From: Liquorilactobacillus sicerae
GTDB lineage: Bacteria > Bacillota > Bacilli > Lactobacillales > Lactobacillaceae
Length of the DNA: 64,000 bases
Direction of reading: 5' to 3'
Assembly: GCF_029916425.1 (NCBI RefSeq)
Contig: NZ_JAHAVQ010000011.1
Location: 1 to 64,000 of the forward strand
Part shown: one piece after another, positions 26,385-33,983 of the stretch
How the letters are laid out: each line of letters starts with the position of its first letter
Numbering within the stretch: the first letter of the stretch is position 1
The notes under the pieces: model-generated
The model's database searches: none
Told to the model about the DNA's origin: nothing
The model's input: only the letters and a program-made list of their open reading frames with translations
Translations under genes and position numbers: made by a program

Positions 26385-27236
26385 TTATTTGGTTAAATCA
26401 TTTAAAATCCTTTGAATATGGATTGTTAAATATATTTGTTCATTCAAGGACAATTGTCGATGCAGTGAAGTTAACACAAAGTCGACAACTTTTTGGGTAC
26501 CCGCAAAAGCAGTTGGGTACTTTTGCTTGATATGATCAAAAAGAAATTTATCGTCATCTTTTTGATCTGCGTGCTTGTCTTGGTCAGTAATCCTTTCTGC
26601 TAAAAAACGTAAATGGACTAAAAATCGCCGATAGCTGATCGAATCAGGATCTAAAATAACTTGCAACTGAAACTGAACAATTTGAATAATGTCAGCAATG
26701 ATTTTAGTTAGCCTTAATGTATCATCATAATCCTTGGGATGATCTAAATTACTTTCAACAAACTTTAATGCAATAAATCCAGCTTCATCTTCTGGAAGTT
26801 GAACGCTAAAATGTTGCTTAACTAGGCCCAGTGCTTCTTGACCTAGCTGAAACTCGGCCGGGTAATAATGCTTAACTTCCCACAAAATTTCATTATGGAT
26901 CTCAATCCCTTGACGGCAACGAATGATTGCAAAGTGCAAATGATCCATTAAAGAAATCAGCAAATACTCATTAAATTTGACATGTAATTTTTTTTCAGCT
27001 AATTGAATAATTTGTGCAGCTAGTTCAAGATATTCAGGCGATACATCATTCAGTAAATCATTGAAAAGATTGAACCACTTGTTCTCAGTCGGTGCAAAAA
27101 CCTGTTCGATTTTTTGACGATCAACTAGCATACCTGATTTTTGCTGGAAACCGATTCCTTTGCCAACTAAAATTAATTGATGTCCATTTTTATCAGCTAG
27201 CAAAACATTGTTGTTAAATACCTTAATAATTTTCAT
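26385..27236 (-). CDS. licT: BglG/LicT-family transcriptional antiterminator
   Basis: A 283-residue RNA-binding regulator. Residues 1-55 are the CAT domain, MKIIKVFNNNVLLADKNGHQ; PRD1 (about 65-170) and PRD2 (about 175-280) carry the phosphorylatable His residues in LLISLMDHLHFAI and LTIHIQRIL. In the family, PTS phosphorylation sets activity: EII-dependent modification of PRD1 inactivates it when substrate is absent. It lies upstream of bglP with its own RAT/terminator, so it autoregulates. Confidence 0.93.
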   Translation of the reverse strand: MKIIKVFNNNVLLADKNGHQLILVGKGIGFQQKSGMLVDRQKIEQVFAPTENKWFNLFNDLLNDVSPEYLELAAQIIQLAEKKLHVKFNEYLLISLMDHLHFAIIRCRQGIEIHNEILWEVKHYYPAEFQLGQEALGLVKQHFSVQLPEDEAGFIALKFVESNLDHPKDYDDTLRLTKIIADIIQIVQFQLQVILDPDSISYRRFLVHLRFLAERITDQDKHADQKDDDKFLFDHIKQKYPTAFAGTQKVVDFVLTSLHRQLSLNEQIYLTIHIQRILNDLTK

Positions 27237-27270
27237 TGATCACTTCCCCAGTCTACAACAGATTCAAATA

Positions 27271-27334
27271 AAAAGACCTGTACAATAACCAAAATATCAA
27301 TCATAGACTGCTATTTTAATATTGCCCAGGTCTT
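27271..27334 (-). terminator. Conditional terminator in the licT leader
   Basis: On the minus strand AAGACCTGGGCAATA pairs with TTATTGTACAGGTCTT, followed by TTTTATTT. The 5' arm overlaps the RAT at 27329-27361. Confidence 0.85.
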
Positions 27335-27361
27335 GCCCACTAATGATAGCGGTAACAATCC
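27329..27361 (-). promoter_or_regulatory. RAT element in the licT leader
   Basis: The minus-strand sequence begins GGATTGTTACCGCTATC and ends GTGGGCAAGACC, close to the LicT target GGATTGTTACTG-N-GCAGGCAAAACC. It gives autoregulated antitermination of licT. Confidence 0.88.
27344..27357. promoter_or_regulatory. cre box (CcpA) embedded in the licT RAT
   Basis: TGATAGCGGTAACA fits TGWNANCGNTNWCA on both strands. It sits just downstream of the licT promoter and within the RAT coding DNA, so the same bases may serve DNA-level carbon repression and RNA-level induction. Confidence 0.75.
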
Positions 27362-27450
27362 TTCAATAACTATATACTATAACGAACCTGGAACTTTTGC
27401 AAGGACTTTTTAACATTTATGGAGCTTTCAAAGATGTGCAATCTTTTATT

Positions 27451-28233
27451 TTATTTATTATCAGAAAACTTGCATCTTCTGGCAGCAAATTGACAGGCCT
27501 CCGCTAAATAGTTGCGTGATTCTGTTAAAATCAAAGGTACTTCAACGAAATCAATTTGATTGTGTTTGACCCAAATATTTAATAAAAATTCACTTAAAAA
27601 TCCAAAAATTCGCTGTTCGTAAACTGAAAAATTGCTAATGTCAACTTGTTCTTCAACTTTTTCTAATATTGAAAAAAGCCACTGACTATAATTATTAAAA
27701 ATTTGGTGATAAGTAATCAGCATATTATACATATGCGCTTTTCGCTGATGAAACATAACCTGCTCAAAAGCTGGCAAATAGGCTGGAAAGTCCCGCTGAA
27801 TAACTCTCCTTGTAGCACTTAAACCGATCAACTGATGTTGAAAACGATAATGCGCCCAAAGATTGTGTTCAAAAAAACGACTAGCTGGTGGCAAAATCAT
27901 TTGATGTTTTGCTAACAATTGATTGATGAAATGATTGGTAATGATCTGATCAAAAGGCTGAGACCTGATTACTTTATTCCTACCGAAATGATTAGCGAAA
28001 AATCGTCGATAATGAACGATTCCCTGAATTTTGGTTTGCCGATTTTTCCAAGCCCAATATTGAGCAGTCAATTCACAATAATGTGGATTTTTATTGGCAA
28101 TATTTTGACCCTGATCATCTTGTAAAAAACCAGGAAAGCGTTCCTTTTTCGATCCCACTTGAATTGGATAATACAAATCATTATTAGGCAGTACAATTTT
28201 TTTATGACTTACAACATAAATTTCAGCTTCCAC
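27451..28233 (-). CDS. DUF4422 glycosyltransferase-like protein
   Basis: About 260 residues. The start IYVVSHKKIVLPNNDLYYPIQVG and HYCELTAQYWAWKN...GIVHYRRFF are typical of DUF4422 proteins, found in capsule and EPS clusters and presumed to be glycosyltransferases (galactopyranose/galactofuranose or rhamnose type). GTG at 28233 is chosen because homologues start just before the IYVVSHK strand; a TTG at 28254 is the alternative. It stands alone after the sortase and has no other EPS genes next to it. Confidence 0.8.
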   Translation of the reverse strand: MEAEIYVVSHKKIVLPNNDLYYPIQVGSKKERFPGFLQDDQGQNIANKNPHYCELTAQYWAWKNRQTKIQGIVHYRRFFANHFGRNKVIRSQPFDQIITNHFINQLLAKHQMILPPASRFFEHNLWAHYRFQHQLIGLSATRRVIQRDFPAYLPAFEQVMFHQRKAHMYNMLITYHQIFNNYSQWLFSILEKVEEQVDISNFSVYEQRIFGFLSEFLLNIWVKHNQIDFVEVPLILTESRNYLAEACQFAARRCKFSDNK

Positions 28234-28269
28234 GAAAAAACCAGCTTTCAACAACTATCAATTTACTGA

Positions 28270-28938
28270 CTATTCAAAAATTTTCAAGTTAGCAGCAGTC
28301 GCAGTTCGAGTAGCCACCAGTTTCCCTTGCAAAAAAATCCGCAAAGGTGTATGAGCGACTCCCTTGATTGGATCACAAGTGATCAAGGTCAGCAGTTTTT
28401 GCTTTGGAACGTCATTGATCACGTTAACCTGATATTTGCTAATGGTTTTTCTAAGAGTCAAGCGATATTGATAAACTTTTCGCCCATCAGTTAAATAAAC
28501 CATTTCACCTACTTTAGCCTTGGCCAACGGTGAAAATAAAATATTAGGGTCATTCATATGATGTCCCGCCAAAGCATAATTTCCTTGTCCCATTTTTTGA
28601 TCAGCCTTTAAAGTCCCTGCCCCCCGCAAGAGATTGTCATTCGTAATCCCATAAAAAATCGGCAATTTCAGCTTAACAGCTGGAACAGCAATCTTGCCAA
28701 TCGAACCAGTTGAGCTTTGCAAAAATTTTGCCTTGACAACCGCTATAGCACTAGCAGATTTAATTTTTTTAAAATTAAATTCACCTTTTTGGGATTGAGT
28801 TTTTCTAATTGGATTTTTTAAAGCTTGACTAGTCATTTGATTGACCATCATCGAAGTGAGCTGTTGATTAAAAACCAATACCAAACCAATCACCAACAAA
28901 ACTGCTGCAAAAAAATAACGCAGATTCTTCTTGTTCAT
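28270..28938 (-). CDS. srtA: Class A sortase
   Basis: A 222-residue transpeptidase anchoring LPXTG-type proteins to the wall. An N-terminal membrane anchor (about 7-26) precedes the sortase barrel with catalytic His in ALAGHHMNDP, Cys in LLTLITCDPIKG and Arg in HTPLRIFLQG. The class A-like arrangement suggests the housekeeping sortase. No LPXTG substrate is encoded in this window. Start ATG follows GAGGTAG. Confidence 0.93.
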   Translation of the reverse strand: MNKKNLRYFFAAVLLVIGLVLVFNQQLTSMMVNQMTSQALKNPIRKTQSQKGEFNFKKIKSASAIAVVKAKFLQSSTGSIGKIAVPAVKLKLPIFYGITNDNLLRGAGTLKADQKMGQGNYALAGHHMNDPNILFSPLAKAKVGEMVYLTDGRKVYQYRLTLRKTISKYQVNVINDVPKQKLLTLITCDPIKGVAHTPLRIFLQGKLVATRTATAANLKIFE

Positions 28939-28997
28939 TTTTTCTACCTCTACCTACAATTTAGCGTTATTGACTGACAACTGTCAAGGACAAGAAA

Positions 28998-29023
28998 ACA
29001 ACAGGCGTTAATAATCCTGTTGT
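28998..29023 (-). terminator. Terminator downstream of dhaM
   Basis: ACAACAGG / CCTGTTGT stem with a 10-base loop, then TTTTC on the minus strand, 19 bases after the dhaM stop. Confidence 0.75.
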
Positions 29024-29041
29024 CTTAAGAGTTATTTTCTT

Positions 29042-29419
29042 TTAATCTTGATTTTTAATTTTTAATGGAGCCAGCTGCTTTTCAATAGTCGGTAACTCCA
29101 CCTTGGCTTGTAATAATGAAGCTGCAACATACGCTCCCTCGATTAAAGCAACATCATAAATTCGAAGTTTTTTGGTTGCCAATTCAGCCGCCATTTCTAA
29201 ATTCATCCGAGCACTGCCTAAATCATAAAAAGCCAAAATTTCAGTTCCAGCATTTTGATCAATTGCTTGTTGAATTTTCTCTAAACTAGTACCGATTTCA
29301 TTTTCATCGGTTCCACCAGCACTGGTAATCGCGACATCTTTGGCAACTTGCCGTAAAAGTCGTGGGACACCAACAGCAATTTCTGGAACGTGTGAAACAA
29401 TTAAGATTCCATATTTCAT
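29042..29419 (-). CDS. dhaM: Dihydroxyacetone kinase phosphotransfer subunit
   Basis: A 125-residue EIIA-Man-like protein that passes phosphate from HPr to DhaL. The phospho-His is expected in GILIVSHVPEIAVGV (His10), with TSAGGTDENEIGTSLEKI downstream. It is the single-domain Gram-positive form, lacking the fused HPr and EI domains of E. coli DhaM. It overlaps dhaL by four bases, indicating translational coupling in the dhaK-dhaL-dhaM operon. Confidence 0.93.
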   Translation of the reverse strand: MKYGILIVSHVPEIAVGVPRLLRQVAKDVAITSAGGTDENEIGTSLEKIQQAIDQNAGTEILAFYDLGSARMNLEMAAELATKKLRIYDVALIEGAYVAASLLQAKVELPTIEKQLAPLKIKNQD

Positions 29420-30003
29420 TTTTCATCCTCCGCGGTTAGTAATGCTTCAAACAAATATCCACTTGAAACAGCTCCTGGATCAAGATGTCCAATTGAACGT
29501 TCACCGAGATATGAAGCCCGCCCTCGTTTGGCTTCTAATGGTTTAGTACTGACAACAGCCTTTTTAATTACCGCTGAAGTCAAACCACCATTTTTGAGCG
29601 CCGCAACTACTGGTAACCAAACATCAACCATCGTTTTATCACCAGCTTTAGCCTGACCTCGTTTTTGTAAACCAGCGGTAGCTGATGTCAATAATTCAGC
29701 CAACTCAGTTGTTCGACTGCTCGTTTTAGCCATCTCCAAAAAAGCCGTTCCATATAATGGACCAGCAGCACCACCAACTTTACTGATCAGCGCCATTGCT
29801 GTTAATTTCAAAGCAGCTGTTAAATCCTGCGGTTGTTTAGCAGTCAGCATTTGTTGAACTGCAGTTACTCCCCGAGCTAAATTATTTCCATGATCGCCAT
29901 CACCAATTTTTGAATCTAGATCGCTTAAATAATCCTTTTTGGCAATAACTTGTTGTGAAAACTCATTGATCCAGTTTAGATACTTTTCCAATGTTAATTT
30001 CAT
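29416..30003 (-). CDS. dhaL: Dihydroxyacetone kinase ADP-binding subunit
   Basis: A 195-residue subunit that holds ADP as a cofactor and phosphorylates DHA bound to DhaK. Conserved SKIGDGDHGNNLARG supplies the magnesium/nucleotide Asp residues; GAAGPLYGTAFLE, GDKTMVDVWLPV and SIGHLDPGAVSSGYLFEAL complete the site. The ATG at 30003 follows GGAG at seven bases; an upstream start would precede the ribosome site. Middle gene of the operon. Confidence 0.94.
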   Translation of the reverse strand: MKLTLEKYLNWINEFSQQVIAKKDYLSDLDSKIGDGDHGNNLARGVTAVQQMLTAKQPQDLTAALKLTAMALISKVGGAAGPLYGTAFLEMAKTSSRTTELAELLTSATAGLQKRGQAKAGDKTMVDVWLPVVAALKNGGLTSAVIKKAVVSTKPLEAKRGRASYLGERSIGHLDPGAVSSGYLFEALLTAEDEK

Positions 30004-30051
30004 TTCAATTCTCCTCATCCTAAAAGATTTAAACGTCTCGGCACATTAACT

Positions 30052-31047
30052 TTACCACGCAATTGTCTCAACCGGATAATTTAAAGCATTTAGCCAAGTA
30101 GAATCAGCTAGTTCTAATAAAGTAAGTGAAATTCCAGCCATATCAAGGGACGTCATGAAGTTGCCAACTTTAATAAATGACGGCTTAATATTTTTCTCGG
30201 CTAAAAGATCTAAAATATTATGCGTAAATATATATTGCTCCATTAATGGTGTAGCACCCATTCCATTGACCAGTAAGGCATATTGTTTATTTGGATCTAG
30301 TTTCAATTCATCATCGATCTTGGTTAGCAATTCAGTTGCCAATGACTTGGCAGGTTTGATTTTTTCACGCCGGTAACCTGGTTCACTATGAATTCCAACA
30401 CCATATTCGATTTCATCATCTGCTAATTCAAAGCCGGGTTTGCCAACCTCGGGAACTGTTGCCGCCGATAGCGCAACAGCAATCGTTTTTAATTTTGGTA
30501 AAACCGCTTGTGCAATTTTTGCTAATTCAGCTAAGGAGGCTCCCTGATCAGCAGCTGCTCCAAGAATCTTATGCATCAGAACGGTTCCAGCAACTCCGCG
30601 ACGTCCTTGCGTATACAAACTATTTTCAACAGCGATATCATCATCAACAACTACTGATTTAACTTCGATTCCATCCATTTCTGCTAAATCTTTTGCCATA
30701 TCAAAATTCATCACATCACCAGAGTAGTTCTTGACTACTAAGAAGACGCCTTTTCCTTGATCAACAACTTTGATTGCCTCATAAATTTGATCGGGCGTCG
30801 GCGAAGTAAAAACTTGACCAGCGACTGCAGCGCTTAACATTCCTTGGCCGACAAAACCAGCATGTGTCGGCTCGTGACCACTACCACCACCACTAACTAT
30901 ACCAACTTTTCCTTTCATTGAATCCTGATTGCTTCGCACTAGCGCAAAAGTTTCTGGAACTTGTTGAACATATTGCGGATAGGCTCTTACCATTCCATCA
31001 ACCATTTCAGCTACGACATCTTTCGGATCGTTAATAATTTTTTTCAT
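30052..31047 (-). CDS. dhaK: Dihydroxyacetone kinase substrate-binding subunit
   Basis: A 331-residue subunit that binds dihydroxyacetone covalently through a His hemiaminal. GKVGIVSGGGSGHEPTHAGFVG and VGIHSEPGYRRE carry the substrate and catalytic His residues; MGATPLMEQYIF lies near the C-terminus. It is the first gene of dhaKLM. A cre box overlaps the promoter region, so the operon is probably under carbon catabolite control. Together with mgsA this handles three-carbon overflow. Confidence 0.95.
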   Translation of the reverse strand: MKKIINDPKDVVAEMVDGMVRAYPQYVQQVPETFALVRSNQDSMKGKVGIVSGGGSGHEPTHAGFVGQGMLSAAVAGQVFTSPTPDQIYEAIKVVDQGKGVFLVVKNYSGDVMNFDMAKDLAEMDGIEVKSVVVDDDIAVENSLYTQGRRGVAGTVLMHKILGAAADQGASLAELAKIAQAVLPKLKTIAVALSAATVPEVGKPGFELADDEIEYGVGIHSEPGYRREKIKPAKSLATELLTKIDDELKLDPNKQYALLVNGMGATPLMEQYIFTHNILDLLAEKNIKPSFIKVGNFMTSLDMAGISLTLLELADSTWLNALNYPVETIAW

Positions 31048-31070
31048 GAATTCAGCTCCTTTAGCAAAAA

Positions 31071-31084
31071 TGTTTCCGCTTTCA
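31071..31084. promoter_or_regulatory. cre box upstream of dhaK
   Basis: On the minus strand TGAAAGCGGAAACA follows a TATAAA -10-like element. It matches the cre consensus with one deviation in the right half and is well placed for CcpA repression of dhaKLM. Confidence 0.65.
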
Positions 31085-31192
31085 TTTTATAATAGTTTAG
31101 CTAGCTTTTCAAAGAATCAGCTAATTTCTCTTATCAGAACACGTTAATAAAAATATTTGAGAATTATTACGGCAAAAACTTTTTAAAATTTT

Positions 31193-32233
31193 TTATTTTA
31201 AATCATAAACTAACCATAGTCGATCTTTTAACCAGCAGCCGTTTTCCCAAATTGGTTGTTGGTAATGCTCAATAAAATAGTTAGTCTGGATGGCATCTAG
31301 TCGAAAACCGCATCGTTGATATAATGCTAGCGCTGAATAGCTAGTTGAACCAGTTCCTAGAAATAATTGTTGTAGCTGATGTTCGGCCGCCCAACCAATC
31401 GCATGCTTAATTAATTGCCGACCAATTCCTCGTCTTCTTTGCGATGGTATAACTGTTAAATTTAAAATCTCTGCTTGATTTTTAGTCAATTTACTTAAGA
31501 TAATCAAGCCAACTAATTGATTTTGCTGGTTTTTTGCAGCAAAACAGCTTCCATTAGCAACATAACGTGTAATTTGCTTCAAATCTGGATCAGCCGCTAA
31601 TAATAATGAAAAATCGTTAGTCGTTTGGGGATGATAACTCGTAATTTTTACTGATAAAGATGATGAAGTTGTTAAAAGCTGCTGTTTAATCAAATTTGCT
31701 AGTAATTGGTAACCAGCTAATCCAAAATGCAATCCGTCATTTAAAATCCCTTTTGTTATCGCTGGGAAGCTACCCCCAGCCAGCATGGCTGCTTGTAAAT
31801 TAATACTTTTAATTAAATTCTGAGTTGCAGTTTGCAGCATTATTTCCGTGTACTGAGCAATTAACTGATTATTACGCCATTTTTGCTTAGACTCATCAAC
31901 TGCCGGTGGAGTTATTAAACATAAATTAGCAGTCGGATAAATATGTTTCAACCGTTTAATAATCTGCAATAAATTTGTTTGAAATTTTTTTAGCGGAATT
32001 TGCTTATGAAGTGCCAAGTCATTAGTTCCGATTAATAAAAAAACTGCTGAAAATTCATTATTCGGGAAAAAGGTTTTCCAGTTTTGCAAAAGATCTTGAC
32101 TATTGCTGCCAGAAATGGCTGTGTTTACAATTTCAAGCCGCGTAAGCTGTTGTTGGAGACAATAATTAATCATCGGTTGATCAAGTTGTTCATGACGAGC
32201 TATTAAACTATCGCCGGTTACTAGAATCCTCAT
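31193..32233 (-). CDS. SGNH hydrolase fused to GNAT acetyltransferase
   Basis: A 346-residue two-domain protein. Residues 1-185 form an SGNH/GDSL esterase: GDS with the nucleophile Ser (LVTGDSLIA), LLIGTNDLALH for the Asn block and GILNDGLHFGLAGY for the Asp-His pair. Residues about 195-345 form a GNAT fold with the acetyl-CoA loop VIPSQRRRGIGRQLIKHAI and ALALYQRCGF. The two halves together suggest coupled removal and transfer of acyl groups on one substrate, but the target is unknown. There is no signal peptide, so it is cytosolic. The ATG at 32233 follows GAGGAGG. Confidence 0.85.
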   Translation of the reverse strand: MRILVTGDSLIARHEQLDQPMINYCLQQQLTRLEIVNTAISGSNSQDLLQNWKTFFPNNEFSAVFLLIGTNDLALHKQIPLKKFQTNLLQIIKRLKHIYPTANLCLITPPAVDESKQKWRNNQLIAQYTEIMLQTATQNLIKSINLQAAMLAGGSFPAITKGILNDGLHFGLAGYQLLANLIKQQLLTTSSSLSVKITSYHPQTTNDFSLLLAADPDLKQITRYVANGSCFAAKNQQNQLVGLIILSKLTKNQAEILNLTVIPSQRRRGIGRQLIKHAIGWAAEHQLQQLFLGTGSTSYSALALYQRCGFRLDAIQTNYFIEHYQQPIWENGCWLKDRLWLVYDLK

Positions 32234-32263
32234 CCCAGACCTCCTCTCTATGACTACAAAAAA

Positions 32264-32286
32264 CTGGGAAATGATCATTTTCCCAG
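32264..32286 (-). terminator. Terminator before the SGNH-GNAT gene
   Basis: CTGGGAAAATGATCATTTCCCAG forms a near-perfect stem, followed by TTTTTT on the minus strand; it ends the transcript of the small gene at 32296. Confidence 0.8.
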
Positions 32287-32295
32287 CCTCAAATT

Positions 32296-32556
32296 TTAAT
32301 CTGTTATCAATTGTGCTCCCTCATCTAACCAGTCGTAGCGCAATAATTTTTTTAACTTGCGATTGATGGGAATCCATAAGCCTGCTTGAAGCAAGTCCAG
32401 CATGATTTTAGTAAAATAACGATCATGCTGAAAATTTTCAAGCTGATCAACCGTGATTATTTCATTATTTTCAGTTTTACAAATCACTTGCGATCGATTA
32501 AAACCAATTATTTTTGCTGAAACAATATTACTTTGCTTGTTAAAGCCTTTTTTCAT
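32296..32556 (-). CDS. Small hypothetical protein
   Basis: An 86-residue soluble protein of no recognised family, basic at the N-terminus. The ATG at 32556 follows AAAGGAG at nine bases; the longer frame from 32640 has no ribosome site. It has its own terminator and stands alone. The middle part (VICKTENNEIITVDQLENFQHDRYF) is not diagnostic. Confidence 0.65.
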   Translation of the reverse strand: MKKGFNKQSNIVSAKIIGFNRSQVICKTENNEIITVDQLENFQHDRYFTKIMLDLLQAGLWIPINRKLKKLLRYDWLDEGAQLITD

Positions 32557-32678
32557 AATTTTTGTCTCCTTTACGGAAAACTTTCTTTCAACGATTAAAC
32601 AAATTATATCAGCAAAAGTTGAATATCTATTAAAGATCAAATTATATTTTTTTAAAACTTGTTAGTTTTCTTTTAAAT

Positions 32679-33854
32679 TTAGTTCTCTCTTTGCAGATGC
32701 TTTTTATGTAATGCCCAACGCAACAGCAAAGGAGCAATTAAGGTTGCCAAAACAATCACTAAAATCAAATCAACGTATAAGGGTTTTGCCAACAAATGAG
32801 CTTCAAAACCAATTTGGGCAGTAATCAATGCCATTTCACCACGCGCGACCATTCCGGTTCCAACAATTCGGCTACTGAAATGATCAAAACCGGTCAGCAT
32901 TGCTCCTAATTCACCACCTAACCATTTGGTTAAAATCGCTAAGCAAGTCATAATCAAAATAAAGGGAAGTGAGCTTAAGAAATTATTAAATGATAGTTCC
33001 AAGCCAATATTTACAAAAAAAACTGGAATAAACATTGCATTGCCAACTGGCTCAATATACTGATCGACAACTTTTCTAGCTGGTGTTTGTCCCACCGCGA
33101 TCCCAGCAAAAAAGGCACCAATTGCTCCAGAAAGGCCAACTTTTTCGGCTAAAAAGGCCATTGATAAACAAATGATTACTGCCGCAAGGGTCTGGCTAGT
33201 CGGTACCAGCAGACTTTGACTTAATTTCATAATTGCTGGAGCACCCCATTTAACCAAGAGGTAGACACCGACAAAAAACAATCCTTGAAATAATAACTGA
33301 GCTGCTAAACTGCTGCTAGTACCTTGACTGGCATCAGTTTCACTGGCACCAATTAAAGAAATCATCAAGCTTAATAATAAAACGCCAATAATATCATCAG
33401 CAACTGCTGCTCCTAAAATTGTTGCTCCTTCTCGACTTTTTAACTGCTTGAACTCACGCAAAACAACCACAGAAATACTAACTGATGTCGCTGAAAAAAC
33501 TACCCCAATAAAAAGCGCTTCTTGAAAGTGATAACCAAATAAAAAACTGGTTCCTCCCATAATCAACACTGGCAAAATTACACCACTAACTGCTACAGCT
33601 AATGCTGACCGCAAATATTTACGTAACTGACTAAGATTACTTTCAATCCCAGCCATAAACATTAACAAAATTACACCAATTTCAGCAAAATTTGCTAGCA
33701 ACTGATTTGGCTGCAACCAATTTAAAACCGCTGGTCCCAATAAAATACCCGCAATCAGCTGCCCTAAAACGCCTGGAAGTCCACTGCGAGCAAAGAAATG
33801 CTCAAAAAACGTTGTGATAATTAAAATAATGACTAAGGAACCAATTAAGGTCAA
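32679..33854 (-). CDS. napA: Na+/H+ antiporter of the CPA2 (NapA) family
   Basis: A 391-residue carrier with about 12 helices. Conserved features are RSGLPGVLGQLIAGILLGP at the N-terminus, SATSVSISVVVLREFKQLKSREGATILGAAVADDIIGVLLLS (the ion-binding Asp pair and inverted unwound helix), and GAIGAFFAGIAVGQTP. No C-terminal TrkA_N domain, so this is the NapA rather than KefB form. The start is TTG at 33854, nine bases after GGAGG. Likely roles are pH and sodium homeostasis in an acid-producing cell. Confidence 0.9.
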   Translation of the reverse strand: MTLIGSLVIILIITTFFEHFFARSGLPGVLGQLIAGILLGPAVLNWLQPNQLLANFAEIGVILLMFMAGIESNLSQLRKYLRSALAVAVSGVILPVLIMGGTSFLFGYHFQEALFIGVVFSATSVSISVVVLREFKQLKSREGATILGAAVADDIIGVLLLSLMISLIGASETDASQGTSSSLAAQLLFQGLFFVGVYLLVKWGAPAIMKLSQSLLVPTSQTLAAVIICLSMAFLAEKVGLSGAIGAFFAGIAVGQTPARKVVDQYIEPVGNAMFIPVFFVNIGLELSFNNFLSSLPFILIMTCLAILTKWLGGELGAMLTGFDHFSSRIVGTGMVARGEMALITAQIGFEAHLLAKPLYVDLILVIVLATLIAPLLLRWALHKKHLQREN

Positions 33855-33947
33855 GCTACTAACCCTCCATTTTTAAACAACCAATCAAAACTATTAATTT
33901 AGTTTATCGTTTTATAATAAGTCTTAACAAATCAGTTAGTCAATAAA

Positions 33948-33977
33948 AGAACTGGCTTTAGTTGAAAAGCCAGTTCT
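33948..33977 (-). terminator. Terminator downstream of glmS
   Basis: AGAACTGGCTTT / AAAGCCAGTTCT stem with a short loop, then TTTTA on the minus strand, seven bases past the glmS stop. Confidence 0.85.
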
Positions 33978-33983
33978 AAAAAG

